A stretch of 31,134 bases of DNA, taken from a bacterium BMS3Abin14 (lineage in GTDB: Bacteria > BMS3Abin14). The number at the start of each line of letters is the position of its first letter. Within the stretch, counting starts at the first letter, position 1. The position numbers were made by a program, and so were the translations under genes. The stretch is taken from the NCBI GenBank assembly GCA_002897695.1, contig BDTG01000044.1, positions 1 through 31,134 of the forward strand. The letters run 5' to 3'. The notes under the pieces were generated by a model that was not told where the DNA came from, searched no databases, and worked only from the letters and a program-made list of their open reading frames with translations. Shown one piece after another: positions 8,444 to 16,939 of the stretch.

Positions 8444-8785
8444 ATGAAAAAGGTGTCTATTTTAACGATGGTTATGGCAGGAATATTAATGTTTTCCATG
8501 AATGTATTTGCGGACGGCATGCCATCTTCGGATGCCGATTCCGCTGCTTTGGCCGCGACTGCGAGTGGTCCTGTGGATTTCGATTTAGCCAAAGCTACCT
8601 TTGAAAAAACATGCTCGAAATGCCATTCACTAAACCGGCCCCTGGGAAAGACCAAGGATCGGGAAAGCTGGAACCGAACCACCAGAAGGATGTCCTCAAG
8701 GCACAAGGCGCTTTTTGGCAAGCCTATCCCTGAGGAAAACCGGAAAGCCATCGTTGAATACCTGCTTATGAACGCCGGGAAATAG
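8444..8785 (+). CDS. Small periplasmic monoheme cytochrome c
   Basis: A 113-residue secreted protein. The N-terminus MKKVSILTMVMAGILMFSMNVFA is a signal peptide with probable cleavage after the Ala of FADG. One covalent heme site is visible, CSKCH at residues 57-61, with Met83 (TTRRMSSRH) a candidate axial ligand. The short length and single CxxCH suggest a class I-like c-type cytochrome or a heme domain acting as a small electron carrier. A longer in-frame reading from 8354 exists, but ATG 8444 has GGAGGT four bases upstream and starts exactly at the signal peptide, so I choose it. It stands alone between dgt and smc with no electron-transfer partner nearby. Confidence 0.88.
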   Translation: MKKVSILTMVMAGILMFSMNVFADGMPSSDADSAALAATASGPVDFDLAKATFEKTCSKCHSLNRPLGKTKDRESWNRTTRRMSSRHKALFGKPIPEENRKAIVEYLLMNAGK

Positions 8786-8841
8786 CCTTGATATGAAGCA
8801 TCTTCCATGCTAGAGTTTCATCAAAAGTGTTAAGTATGACT

Positions 8842-8872
8842 CGACGGTTACGCGAATAGGGAAGTACCGTCG
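8842..8872 (+). promoter_or_regulatory. Inverted repeat in the smc upstream region
   Basis: CGACGGT (8842-8848) and ACCGTCG (8866-8872) are perfect 7-bp arms separated by 17 bases, 50 bases before the smc start. It could be an mRNA hairpin or a binding site. No T-run follows, so a terminator is unlikely. No promoter elements could be assigned with confidence. Confidence 0.35.
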
Positions 8873-8922
8873 GCAGTTGTGCGTGCGGTGTGCGTAGTCC
8901 CCGTCAGGCATGGAAGGTGTCT

Positions 8923-11900
8923 ATGAAGCTTAAGCGTCTAGAAATTCAGGGATTTAAATCCTTTCCGGACCGAACTGTGTTCGATCTGCGTTCCGGCGGA
9001 CTTACCGTCATCGTCGGGCCCAACGGATGTGGAAAAAGCAACATCGTCGATGCCATCAGGTGGACACTCGGAGAGCAGAGCGCGAAACTTCTCAGGGGCC
9101 AGGTGATGGAGGATGTCATCTTCAACGGGAGCGATCGTCGCAAGCCTATGGGGTTTGCGGAGGTGACGCTCCTTTTTGATAACGACGGCTCCGTGAACGG
9201 GCAATGGAAGGACTACGCGGAAATATCTATTTCCAGACGGCTTTACCGCACCGGTGAGAGCGACTATCTCATTAACGGGGTCCCATGCCGTCTTAAAGAC
9301 GTGAAGGAGCTCCTTGCTGATGCCGGTGGAAGCAGCCGGGGCTACTCCATTGTCGAACAGGGGCGCATTTCCCTGCTTGTCAACTCGAAACCCGAGGAGA
9401 AGCGAGCTCTCATTGAGGAGGCCGCAGGGGTCCTGAAATACCGGATGCGTCGGCTTGAAACCCAGCGAAAGCTTGAGAAAACAAGGCAGAATCTCCTTCG
9501 TGTGAGTGATGTTATCCGGGAGATCAAGCGTCAGCTGGATTCCCTCAAAAGAAGCGCTGCCAAGGCAAGACGGTACCGTAAGCTCAGGGACGAACTTGCA
9601 GGCCTCGTCCTGCGGCTTCGCTTCGTGGAATTTGGAGGGATCGGCGCCGAACTTGGTCGTTTGGAGAAGGAGCTTTCCATAAAAACGGACATGCTCGAGG
9701 CCCGGGAGGCGATGCTCAGCGGCCTCGAGGCCAGAGAGGAGACCCTCCGTGTGGATCTGGCGGCAGGTGAGGACCAGATCGCCGCGTTTTATGAGACAGT
9801 CCGCTCGATCGAATCCGAAATCGCCAGGCTGGAAGGGGACATTTCCGTACGTGAGAGTTCCATTGTGGCCCTTGAGGAGCGAATAGGCAGACTGAATGAC
9901 GACGATGCCCGACTTGTGGAGAAGGGTGAGGCCGAACGTTCTGAGCTGGTTCAACTGGAACTGGGGCTTAAGACTATTGAGGGGGAGTATCTGCGTTATG
10001 ACGAGGAACTGAGGGAAGCGGTGTCCCTTTTTGATGAGGTTGATGCGGAGGCGAAGGCCGCCCATGAATCCATGGATGAAAGCAGATCTACCCTTTTTAC
10101 CTTCGAGTCGGAACGCCTGCGCCTTGTATCCGAAATCGAATCGGGGAAGCGTTCCCTTGAGAGTATGGAAAGAAGGAAAAATGACATCCTCCATCGGGAG
10201 GAGGGCTTGGGCACAAGATTCCAGAAGGCCGGCGATTCCATCGCTCATGGGGAATCCCGTCTTGAGCAGGTCAGGAACGACAGGGACAATCTGTCAGGCG
10301 GCCTTCTGGATCACAGGAACACTCTGTCGAAAAACAGGGAGGAACTGTCGGTCCTGGAGGGAGAAATCTCTTCCATCTCCGAAAGGCTTGCGGAAGTCAG
10401 GGGGCTACAGAGGACCCTGGCATCAATGGAGGAGGAGATGGAGGGGTTCTCTGACGGAGTCCGGGGGGTGATAACGGAGTTTGCCGCGTCCGATTCTTCC
10501 GGGGTGCTGGGTGTAGTCGCCGATTACCTTGAGGTTCCCCGGAAATTTGAAATAGCCGTAATGGCGGTTCTTGGCGAGCGGCTTCAGCACGTCATCGTCG
10601 ACCGGCCCGAGAGAGGCCTTTCCGCGGTGGATTATCTGAAGGAACGATCAATGGGCAGGGGAGGCTTCATTCCCATGTCGCCAAGATCGGGAGGTTCCAC
10701 GGACGATGGGCTCAGGGATGTGAAGGGTGAGGGCGTTCTCGGGCCTCTCCTCGACAATGTGCGGTTTTCCGACAAGCTGAACGGAGTGGGAAAGTTTCTT
10801 CTTGGAAATACCCTCGTCGTCGAGGACCTCGGCAAGGCTCTGAACCTGTGGAACAGGAACGGCTTTTCCGCCACGATGGTTACCCTGGACGGCGATGTGG
10901 TGGAACCCACAGGGGTTATCACGGGGGGCGCCTTTGAGGGAGGGAAAGGGGATGTGCTGGTTCGCAAGAGGCGGCTCAGGGAGGTGCGGCTGGCCTCGGA
11001 GTCGCTCGGGGCGGAACTGGATCAAGCCCGGGCCGGAAGGGAGTCCGTCAGGGCCAGGATTGCGGAGATCGAGGCTCGCCTGTTGGAAATGGAAAAACGC
11101 CATCGGGATCTGGACATAAAATATCTGGATGCGGAGGGGAACCTGGTGGTTCTCAGGAAAGAAAGGGATCATCTCGCCGGGGTGCTGGAAGATCTTCAGG
11201 CGGAGCGGGAGATGGTGGAGGAAGAAGAGGCCGGAATCAGGGAGCAAATGGACGCCTGGCAGGAAAGGCTGTCGCAGTTGAAGGAGGAGGAGTCCGCCGC
11301 CCGGAAAGACCTTGATACGGTGGAAGAGGATTTCCACCGTTTGAGCATCCTTGTTGAGACACACAGGAAACAGGTTGAAGAATCCAGAATCAGGGTCAAT
11401 ACGGTAACCTTGAGAAAAGAAAACTTCCATCGTGAACTCCAAACCGCCGTGGATCGTTCCCGGGAGGTTGCCGTAAGGCTGGAACGGATCCATGAGGAGA
11501 TTGAAGAATCGAAAAAACGTATTTTACTTCACCGTGCGGAGGTAAAAACCGGCGCCGAGGCGGTGGAAAGGTCCGCTTCCGATCTTCAGGAGAAAAAGGA
11601 CCGCCTCGTCTCAATGCGTGAGAAACAGCAGGAAGCCCGCTCCGAGGCGGTGCTTCTGGCAGGGAAGGCCAGGGAAACCAGATCAGAATCCGGGGGCCTC
11701 CGCTCCGAGTCATCATCCATCGACATCAAGGTTCATGAGTTGAGGACAGAAAGGCAGAACCTCATACAACGGGTCAGGGAGGAACATGACCTTGATCTGG
11801 CTTCGCTGACGGAGGCAGATTTTGAAGAACAGGAGTTTGATCCGGATACCACCCGCGAAAGGATAGGAAGCCTGAGACAGAAGATCTCCACCCTGGGGGA

Positions 11901-12495
11901 GGTAAACCCCGGCGCGGTGGAGGAGTTCGAGGAGCTTAACCGGAGGCACGATTTCCTTGCCTCCCAGAAGAAGGACCTTGAGGAGTCCATCGATTCTCTC
12001 GAAAAGGCCATTCGAAAGATCAACCGGAAGAGCAAGGAGAGGTTCCTGGAGACTTTCAAAGAGGTTAATGAAAACTTCATCAGGCTTTGCCCTGTTTTAT
12101 TCGACGGCGGTACGGGACGGATGGTTCTTATAGACGAAAGCGACCCATTGAACACGGGAGTGGACATACAGGTCGAACCCCGCGGCAAAAAGCTGAAAAA
12201 CATGCAGCTCCTGTCCGGCGGCGAGAAGGCCCTTATCAGCCTGGCCATGATCCTCTCGATGTTTCTGGTCAAGCCCAGCCCGTTCTGTATCTTCGATGAG
12301 GTTGACGCGCCCCTCGACTACGAGAACCTGGAGCAGTTTTCCAGGATAATAAAGGACCTTTCTGCAACCTATCAGATCCTCCTCATTACGCATAACAAGA
12401 AAACCATGGAATCGGCTGATGTCCTTTACGGAATCACCATGAGGGAGCCGGGGGTGTCCCAGGTGGTTTCCGTTCAGATGAAGGACGTTGCCTGA
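8923..12495 (+). CDS. smc: Chromosome segregation protein SMC
   Basis: A 1190-residue SMC ATPase that, with ScpA/ScpB, compacts and separates the chromosome. The N-terminal head has the Walker A motif GPNGCGKS at residues 32-39. Two long coiled-coil arms rich in Glu, Arg and Leu follow, split by a globular hinge at roughly residues 510-675 (GVRGVITEFAAS to GVITGGAFEGG). The C-terminal head has the ABC signature LLSGGEKAL near residue 1097 and Walker B FCIFDEVDAPLD near 1122. Length is normal for the family. I start at ATG 8923 (MKLKRLEIQGFKSF), with GGAAGG five bases before the TATG; an upstream GTG at 8890 would add an unconserved leader. The stop overlaps the next start by one base (TGATG), so translation is probably coupled. 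No scpAB genes are in the window. Confidence 0.97.
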   Translation: MKLKRLEIQGFKSFPDRTVFDLRSGGLTVIVGPNGCGKSNIVDAIRWTLGEQSAKLLRGQVMEDVIFNGSDRRKPMGFAEVTLLFDNDGSVNGQWKDYAEISISRRLYRTGESDYLINGVPCRLKDVKELLADAGGSSRGYSIVEQGRISLLVNSKPEEKRALIEEAAGVLKYRMRRLETQRKLEKTRQNLLRVSDVIREIKRQLDSLKRSAAKARRYRKLRDELAGLVLRLRFVEFGGIGAELGRLEKELSIKTDMLEAREAMLSGLEAREETLRVDLAAGEDQIAAFYETVRSIESEIARLEGDISVRESSIVALEERIGRLNDDDARLVEKGEAERSELVQLELGLKTIEGEYLRYDEELREAVSLFDEVDAEAKAAHESMDESRSTLFTFESERLRLVSEIESGKRSLESMERRKNDILHREEGLGTRFQKAGDSIAHGESRLEQVRNDRDNLSGGLLDHRNTLSKNREELSVLEGEISSISERLAEVRGLQRTLASMEEEMEGFSDGVRGVITEFAASDSSGVLGVVADYLEVPRKFEIAVMAVLGERLQHVIVDRPERGLSAVDYLKERSMGRGGFIPMSPRSGGSTDDGLRDVKGEGVLGPLLDNVRFSDKLNGVGKFLLGNTLVVEDLGKALNLWNRNGFSATMVTLDGDVVEPTGVITGGAFEGGKGDVLVRKRRLREVRLASESLGAELDQARAGRESVRARIAEIEARLLEMEKRHRDLDIKYLDAEGNLVVLRKERDHLAGVLEDLQAEREMVEEEEAGIREQMDAWQERLSQLKEEESAARKDLDTVEEDFHRLSILVETHRKQVEESRIRVNTVTLRKENFHRELQTAVDRSREVAVRLERIHEEIEESKKRILLHRAEVKTGAEAVERSASDLQEKKDRLVSMREKQQEARSEAVLLAGKARETRSESGGLRSESSSIDIKVHELRTERQNLIQRVREEHDLDLASLTEADFEEQEFDPDTTRERIGSLRQKISTLGEVNPGAVEEFEELNRRHDFLASQKKDLEESIDSLEKAIRKINRKSKERFLETFKEVNENFIRLCPVLFDGGTGRMVLIDESDPLNTGVDIQVEPRGKKLKNMQLLSGGEKALISLAMILSMFLVKPSPFCIFDEVDAPLDYENLEQFSRIIKDLSATYQILLITHNKKTMESADVLYGITMREPGVSQVVSVQMKDVA

Positions 12496-12857
12496 TGCCT
12501 TTCAGGGGCCCCCTTGAAAGGGCTGTTGCCAGGGCTTCAGGCGCGCTGGGGATTGTTTTTGTCGCCGATGACGGGGAAACAATAGATCAATATACTATCG
12601 GCGATCTCTACGACATCCGGCTGGCAGGCGCCCACAACGGTATTGTCCTCCAGATGGTTCAAAGGTCCCTGAAGAACGTGTCTGCAAATGGAGACATGCT
12701 AAGGGAAATTTCCATAACTTCCGAAAAACACATCTTTACGCTGCTGCCGGTCCAGGAGGGCAACTTTCTCGTCCTTGTCCAGGATCGTACCGGTGTCCGC
12801 TCCCAGGGAGTGATGGTGCTACGTGCTGCGGTAGAGGAGATCACCGCGTTGATCTAG
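12495..12857 (+). CDS. Roadblock/LC7-like small protein between smc and ftsY
   Basis: A 120-residue protein without signal peptide or membrane segment. Its pattern of alternating strand and helix (ALGIVFVADDGETIDQY, an amphipathic helix, then SEKHIFTLLPVQEGNFLVLVQDR and a C-terminal helix) fits the Roadblock/LC7 fold. Bacterial members such as MglB act as regulators of small Ras-like GTPases. The start overlaps the smc stop by one base (TGATG) and the stop lies 39 bases before ftsY, so it is expected to be made with both. No Ras-like GTPase gene is in the window; FtsY is an SRP-type GTPase. The fold call rests on sequence pattern only and any role with SMC or FtsY is inference. Confidence 0.68.
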   Translation: MPFRGPLERAVARASGALGIVFVADDGETIDQYTIGDLYDIRLAGAHNGIVLQMVQRSLKNVSANGDMLREISITSEKHIFTLLPVQEGNFLVLVQDRTGVRSQGVMVLRAAVEEITALI

Positions 12858-12896
12858 CAGGATTTTGCCGCGGCCCCTGCACGACAAGAAACCTCC

Positions 12897-13835
12897 ATGA
12901 CGACAGAAGCCGAAAAAATAAGGTTTGAAAAGGGCATGCAGAAGACCCGTGGATCACTCACGGGGCGTATACGGGCCATATTCGGGGGGAAGGCGTCCGT
13001 CGGAGAGGAGGATCTGGAACATATCGAGGAGGTCCTTATCCAGGCGGATGTGGGTGTGGCCTATACGACGAAAATGATCGAGGAGATGAGGGAGGCTCTG
13101 GTCAGTCGAAAGAGCTGGGGTGAAAGGGACTTCCGGTCGTTTCTTTTTAATTGGGTAGTGCGGGCGGTTGGCGATCAAGGTGAAAAAAATGGCTGCGGAT
13201 TCTTCGAGCCCCGTGATCCCGATGTACGCCCGGAAGTGATCCTTTTTGTGGGCGTCAACGGGACGGGGAAGACCACAACCATCGGAAAACTGTCGCGTCT
13301 TTTCATCGCGAAAGGACGGGGAGTCATGCTTGTGGCTGGAGACACCTACAGGGCAGCAGCGCCGGAACAGCTGGAGGTCTGGGCGAAGAGGTCCGGTTCC
13401 ATGTACCATAGGGGGGCCGAAAAAGGGGATGCGGCATCTGTGGTACATGATGCCCTGACCATGGCGTGTTCCGCCTCCCTGGACACTGTTCTGGTTGATA
13501 CGGCAGGTCGTCTCCATACCAAAGAGCCGCTGATGAGGGAACTTGAAAAAATAATGAAGGTTGCCTCCAGGGTGGTGGAGGGGGCGCCGCATCAGGTTGT
13601 CCTCGTCCTGGATGCGACAACGGGACAGAATGCCCTCGTTCAGGCCCGATCTTTTATGGATGTCGTGGGTGTGACCGGGATAATCATCACCAAAATGGAC
13701 GGCTCGGCCAAAGGTGGAATTCTCATCCCCATTTCCTGTGAACTGGGGCTTCCCATCCATTTTGTCGGGATGGGGGAGGGTATCGATGATCTGGTGCCCT
13801 TCGATCCGGAAGCATATGCCGAGGCACTGATTTAG
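12897..13835 (+). CDS. ftsY: Signal recognition particle receptor FtsY
   Basis: A 312-residue SRP-type GTPase that docks ribosome-SRP complexes at the inner membrane. The N domain (helical, EEDLEHIEEVLIQADVG) precedes the G domain with P-loop GVNGTGKT at residues 119-126, GDTYRAAAPEQLEVWAKR (G2/insertion box), DTAGRLH (G3), TKMDGSAKGG (G4 and following) and the closing GLPIHFVGMGEGIDDL. The acidic A domain of E. coli FtsY is missing. That is normal for compact versions, which reach the membrane through the amphipathic start of the N domain. ATG 12897 is the natural start. It is third in the smc-roadblock-ftsY run. Confidence 0.97.
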   Translation: MTTEAEKIRFEKGMQKTRGSLTGRIRAIFGGKASVGEEDLEHIEEVLIQADVGVAYTTKMIEEMREALVSRKSWGERDFRSFLFNWVVRAVGDQGEKNGCGFFEPRDPDVRPEVILFVGVNGTGKTTTIGKLSRLFIAKGRGVMLVAGDTYRAAAPEQLEVWAKRSGSMYHRGAEKGDAASVVHDALTMACSASLDTVLVDTAGRLHTKEPLMRELEKIMKVASRVVEGAPHQVVLVLDATTGQNALVQARSFMDVVGVTGIIITKMDGSAKGGILIPISCELGLPIHFVGMGEGIDDLVPFDPEAYAEALI

Positions 13836-13866
13836 ACCGGATGCCCGGATTTCAGAAGGAAGTAAA

Positions 13867-13995
13867 ATGCCCGTAAATGGCCAAAAACATGCAAAGAGAA
13901 AATTTCTGGAGGGGATGGGATGCCTGTTATATCTTGTGGCCGTGGCGCTGTTGGCTGGTGTTTTTCTGGCACACTGCGGGGAGGTGTTTCGTTGA
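13867..13995 (+). CDS. Small single-pass membrane protein, 42 residues
   Basis: A short open frame too small for most gene callers. It has ATG at 13867 preceded by AAGGAAG (13855-13861) at five bases, an excellent ribosome binding site, and TGA at 13993-13995. The product has a basic N-terminus (MPVNGQKHAKRKF), one hydrophobic segment from about residue 18 to 35 (GCLLYLVAVALLAGVFLA) and a short tail, HCGEVFR. The topology rule (positive residues inside) predicts the N-terminus in the cytoplasm. It begins 31 bases after ftsY on the same strand and is probably co-transcribed. I recognise no family. Two cysteines (one in the segment, one in the tail) are noteworthy. It may encode an accessory membrane peptide, but translation is unproven. 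Confidence 0.55.
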   Translation: MPVNGQKHAKRKFLEGMGCLLYLVAVALLAGVFLAHCGEVFR

Positions 13996-14020
13996 CTTTT
14001 CAGGTGAATAGGGGTAATTA
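13992..14020 (+). promoter_or_regulatory. Possible sigma-70 promoter for the tRNA gene
   Basis: TTGACT (13992-13997) matches the -35 consensus in 5 of 6 positions. A weak TAATTA (14015-14020) follows after 17 bases, 11 bases before the mature tRNA start. The -35 overlaps the stop codon of the small membrane ORF. The -10 is poor, so this is a tentative call. Confidence 0.35.
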
Positions 14021-14031
14021 GGTCCGTTCTC

Positions 14032-14108
14032 GGCGGTGTAGCTCAGGTGGTTAGAGCATGCGGCTCATATCCGCAGTGTCCGGGGTTCAAGTCCCTGCAC
14101 CGCCACCA
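14032..14108 (+). tRNA. tRNA with CAT anticodon (probably elongator tRNA-Met)
   Basis: A complete 77-nt cloverleaf with encoded CCA. The acceptor stem GGCGGTG (14032-14038) pairs with CACCGCC (14098-14104), with discriminator A and CCA at 14106-14108. The D arm GCTCAGGTGGTTAGAGC, the anticodon stem TGCGG/CCGCA with loop CTCATAT, and the T arm with TTCAAGT are all present. A CAT anticodon can belong to elongator Met or, with lysidine modification, to Ile2. The overall look is closest to elongator Met. It does not look like initiator tRNA because the first acceptor pair (G-C) is normal. Position 38 is T instead of the usual A. Confidence 0.95.
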
Positions 14109-14114
14109 AGAAAC

Positions 14115-14143
14115 AAAAAAGCTCCCTTGGCGGGAGCTTTTTT
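14115..14143 (+). terminator. Strong intrinsic terminator, probably bidirectional
   Basis: GCTCCC (14121-14126) and GGGAGC (14132-14137) flank the loop TTGGC. Six A precede and six T follow, so the hairpin works on both strands. It lies seven bases after the tRNA and faces the 3' end of acnB, so it can end transcription from both sides. Confidence 0.92.
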
Positions 14144-14164
14144 ATTGGTTCATCGAACGTTTTG

Positions 14165-14230
14165 CCGTCGCGTTGGACCTTGGAGGTTGGACGTTGAACT
14201 TCCCCATAGCCTATCGCCCATAGCCCATTG
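14165..14230. repeat. Short low-complexity repeats between terminator and acnB
   Basis: GTTGGACCTTGGAGGTTGGACGTTGAAC-type repeats are followed by CATAGCC/CCCATAGCCCATTGCC repeats. The TTGGAC units reappear in inverted form near 21846-21872. They look like dispersed intergenic filler with no visible gene or regulator. Confidence 0.4.
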
Positions 14231-14242
14231 CCTGCCTGTCTA

Positions 14243-16837
14243 CTAGAACGCCATCGGCGTTGAGATCTCCTTCTCGAACGGCCCGACCTTTTCCCTGTAG
14301 ACAGCCCTGTATTCCTCGAGAGTCGGGATTTTTCCATCCAGTGCAGACAGGGCGGCCACGATGGATGAGCCCAGAAAGACCTGCGCTCCGGTTCCCATTC
14401 TGTTGTCAAAGTTCCTGGTGCTTGTTGATACCACAGTGGCTCCGGTGGCGACCTGGGCCTGGTTTCCCATGCACAGGGAGCATCCTGGGACATGGACGTT
14501 GGCTCCTGCCGACAGGAGGGTATGGTGCACCCCCTCGTCGGCGAGCTTCGTATTGCTCTCCCTGTCGGGTGGAACGGTCCAGAACCGCATGGACGGTGGC
14601 AGAAGTTTCCCTCCCAGGATCTTTGCCACGGCCCTGAAATCGGTGATATCCGTCATGCAGGACCCGACAAAGACCTCGTCGATGGCTGTCCCGGCCGCCT
14701 CCGAAAGGGTGACGATCTTGTCGGGATCATTGGGAGCGGCGAGGAGAGGCTCTGTGATAGTGTCAAGATCCACCTCGATGATGTCGGCGTATGGCGCTCC
14801 TTCGTCGGCCTCCATAACCTCCGGCGTCGCAAGCCACTTCTCCATAAGGTTGATTATTACCTGAATCTGTTTGGAGGGGTTCCTTTTCTTGAATGTTTCT
14901 TTCAGGAACGTAAGGTTGTTCTGAACATACTCGATTATCCTGTCGGGGTTATGCGCAAAAGTGCATGCGGCGGCGGAGCGTTCGGCGGAGGTGTCGGTGA
15001 ATTTATAGGAATCCATCACGGAAATGTGGTCAAGCCCCTGGATCTCAAGTATCCGGTCCGCAAATACGTTGACCTTGTCGTCGCCCTTCTTCAGGTTCAG
15101 CTTCCCCTGCCGGAGTGCGGCGTAAGGGATTGCGTTGACCAGGTCCCGGGCGGTGATCCCGGGCTGCACCTCCCCCTTGAAGCGGACGAGTACTGATTCG
15201 GGCATGTCGAGGGGCAGATAGCCCTGACTCCCGGCAAAAGCCACCAGGTCCGAACCGGCCGGAAAACTGATTCCGATGGGGTACCGTGTGTGGCTGTCGC
15301 CCCCGGTGCCGACGAAGTAGGGGAGTAACAGCCGGTTGCCGTTAACGTGGATGATTCCGTCGCCGGGCCGGAGCGCAATCCCACCCAGACGGTTGGTAAA
15401 GCGTGTAAGGTTGGTCTGCATGGTGGCGTCCTTGCTTCGGGGGCCGGCGGCAGTGTGACAGAAGGACTGAATATACACTGTGGCGAAATGGGTACACGCC
15501 AGCTCTTCCAGCTCCTGCCGGGTCATCTTTCCGGTGGTATCCTGGCTGAACACAATGTGCGCCTGGGGCTCAACGTACTGTCCGGGCAGGATCCCGGGAA
15601 GTCCTGCCGCCCTTCCCACCAGCTTCTGGGCCAGGGAAAATGGCTGATTTTCGGGCAGCTCGGGCTTGCCCGGCAACGTGACGGTAGGCTCTTTAACCTC
15701 CATGCCCTGTTTTGCGCACAGCTCCCTGGCGCGAACAGTCAGCTTCCTCCCGATAATCAGGAGGTTTCTTCCCCCGGATCGGGATTCCTCCATGATGGAG
15801 GGAGGGTCAACGGAAAATCGGGCGAGGACCTCGTTGGAAGCTTTTTCGGTGACCGTTCCCCTGGAAAAATCAACCTCCACAATTTTCCCCTCGAGGAGGT
15901 TCCCGGACTGGCAGCGGACAGGAATGGCCCCGCATCCACGGAGGGTGTTGAAAAAGATGGGAGCGATCTTCGAGGCCATTACGATCCCGCCGCGGCGTTT
16001 GTTCGGAGTGTGGGGAATATCGTTTCCGATCCACCAGACCAGCGAGTTGGAGGCGGATTTGCGGCTGCTTCCCGTTCCTACCACATCGCCGGCAAAAAGT
16101 ATCGGCACGCCGGGATTTTCCTTTCTTATCCCTTCCAGGCGCTGGAGAAAGTCGGTGTCGTCCGGACTGGTGGACAGCATGGACAAGGCATGAAACGGAA
16201 TGTCGTCCCGGGTGATGGCCTCCTGGGCGGGGGACAGAAAATCGGTGTTGATCTCTCCACTTGTCCTGATGATAACGCAATCGACCTTTTGGGGCACCGG
16301 CGGCATGTTCTCGAACCACCTGGCTTCGGCCCAGCTGCGTAGAATATTCTGTGCAAAGGGGTTGCCGTCCGATGCAAGTTCTGCGATTTTGGTAATCATC
16401 AGGGGGGAGATGAGAATGGTCAGTGACAGGGCTTTCGCGGCGGCGGCCGCAAGGTCCTTGCCGGCGTCGAGGGCTTCCACCATGAAGGGGATATTTGCGC
16501 CGCCTCCCATCTGCCCGAGCATTTCCACCGCATCGAGAGGGGAGATGTATCTGGATATTTTTTCGCCGTTAAGAATCCCGCCGAGAAACTCAGCCTTGAC
16601 GTAGGATGAATCGGTAACTCCGGGGGAGACCCTCTCCCGCAACATATACAAAAGGGTCTGCGCTGTGTCTTCGAGGCCCGGTTTGACCATGGCCCTGGAA
16701 TCAAGGCTGTCTGATTGCAATGCCTCACAGACAGCTTGTGTCTCCTCATCGCTCAGGGGAAGGGGAGGTATGCCTCTGGCTTCCCGCTCGTGGACAGCCT
16801 TCAGGTAGTTGTCGAAAACAGGATTTAGATCGCTCAT
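14243..16837 (-). CDS. acnB: Aconitate hydratase B
   Basis: An 864-residue bifunctional aconitase / 2-methylisocitrate dehydratase, almost exactly the length of E. coli AcnB (865). The AcnB-specific order is seen: an N-terminal HEAT-like helical domain (YLKAVHEREARGIPPLPL), then the swivel domain (GDVVGTGSSRKSASNSLVWW), then the cluster-binding core. Cluster ligands are Cys727 in FVGSCMTDITDF and Cys786/Cys789 in VPGCSLCMGNQ. It is encoded apart from acnA and fumC, next to two foldase genes on the same strand, but with its own upstream region of 204 bases that has a perfect palindrome and a good -10 box. Separate regulation of the two aconitases is therefore likely. The intrinsic terminator at 14115-14143 ends it. 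Confidence 0.97.
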   Translation of the reverse strand: MSDLNPVFDNYLKAVHEREARGIPPLPLSDEETQAVCEALQSDSLDSRAMVKPGLEDTAQTLLYMLRERVSPGVTDSSYVKAEFLGGILNGEKISRYISPLDAVEMLGQMGGGANIPFMVEALDAGKDLAAAAAKALSLTILISPLMITKIAELASDGNPFAQNILRSWAEARWFENMPPVPQKVDCVIIRTSGEINTDFLSPAQEAITRDDIPFHALSMLSTSPDDTDFLQRLEGIRKENPGVPILFAGDVVGTGSSRKSASNSLVWWIGNDIPHTPNKRRGGIVMASKIAPIFFNTLRGCGAIPVRCQSGNLLEGKIVEVDFSRGTVTEKASNEVLARFSVDPPSIMEESRSGGRNLLIIGRKLTVRARELCAKQGMEVKEPTVTLPGKPELPENQPFSLAQKLVGRAAGLPGILPGQYVEPQAHIVFSQDTTGKMTRQELEELACTHFATVYIQSFCHTAAGPRSKDATMQTNLTRFTNRLGGIALRPGDGIIHVNGNRLLLPYFVGTGGDSHTRYPIGISFPAGSDLVAFAGSQGYLPLDMPESVLVRFKGEVQPGITARDLVNAIPYAALRQGKLNLKKGDDKVNVFADRILEIQGLDHISVMDSYKFTDTSAERSAAACTFAHNPDRIIEYVQNNLTFLKETFKKRNPSKQIQVIINLMEKWLATPEVMEADEGAPYADIIEVDLDTITEPLLAAPNDPDKIVTLSEAAGTAIDEVFVGSCMTDITDFRAVAKILGGKLLPPSMRFWTVPPDRESNTKLADEGVHHTLLSAGANVHVPGCSLCMGNQAQVATGATVVSTSTRNFDNRMGTGAQVFLGSSIVAALSALDGKIPTLEEYRAVYREKVGPFEKEISTPMAF

Positions 16838-16916
16838 GGATTGTCTCCTCAGTCCGATTCAGGCCTCTCCCCTGATGGTAAAAAAAAACGATGGGGCACA
16901 GGTCCTGGAGATAGGG

Positions 16917-16922
16917 ATTATC
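16917..16922 (-). promoter_or_regulatory. Candidate -10 box of acnB
   Basis: On the minus strand the hexamer is GATAAT (5 of 6 to TATAAT), about 80 bases upstream of the acnB ATG. No good -35 lies 17 bases upstream; that space is taken by the palindrome at 16925-16939. Confidence 0.4.
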
Positions 16923-16924
16923 TC

Positions 16925-16939
16925 TGTATACTGTATACA
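16925..16939. promoter_or_regulatory. Perfect 15-bp palindrome upstream of acnB
   Basis: TGTATAC-T-GTATACA is a perfect 7+1+7 inverted repeat, 88 bases upstream of acnB and adjacent to the candidate -10 box. The TGTATAC half-site resembles operators of GntR-family regulators. No GntR gene is in the window, so the regulator is unknown. The position, covering the -35 to -10 spacer, would suit repression. Confidence 0.6.

Noticed and set aside
8938-10248. Long antisense frame of 436 codons opposite smc
   Set aside because: It is opposite the strongly conserved ATPase head and first coiled coil of smc; its length is explained by codon bias, and its product shows no family motif.
15347-16342. Long plus-strand frame of 331 codons opposite acnB
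   Set aside because: It is the antisense shadow of a complete, highly conserved acnB and has no family resemblance.
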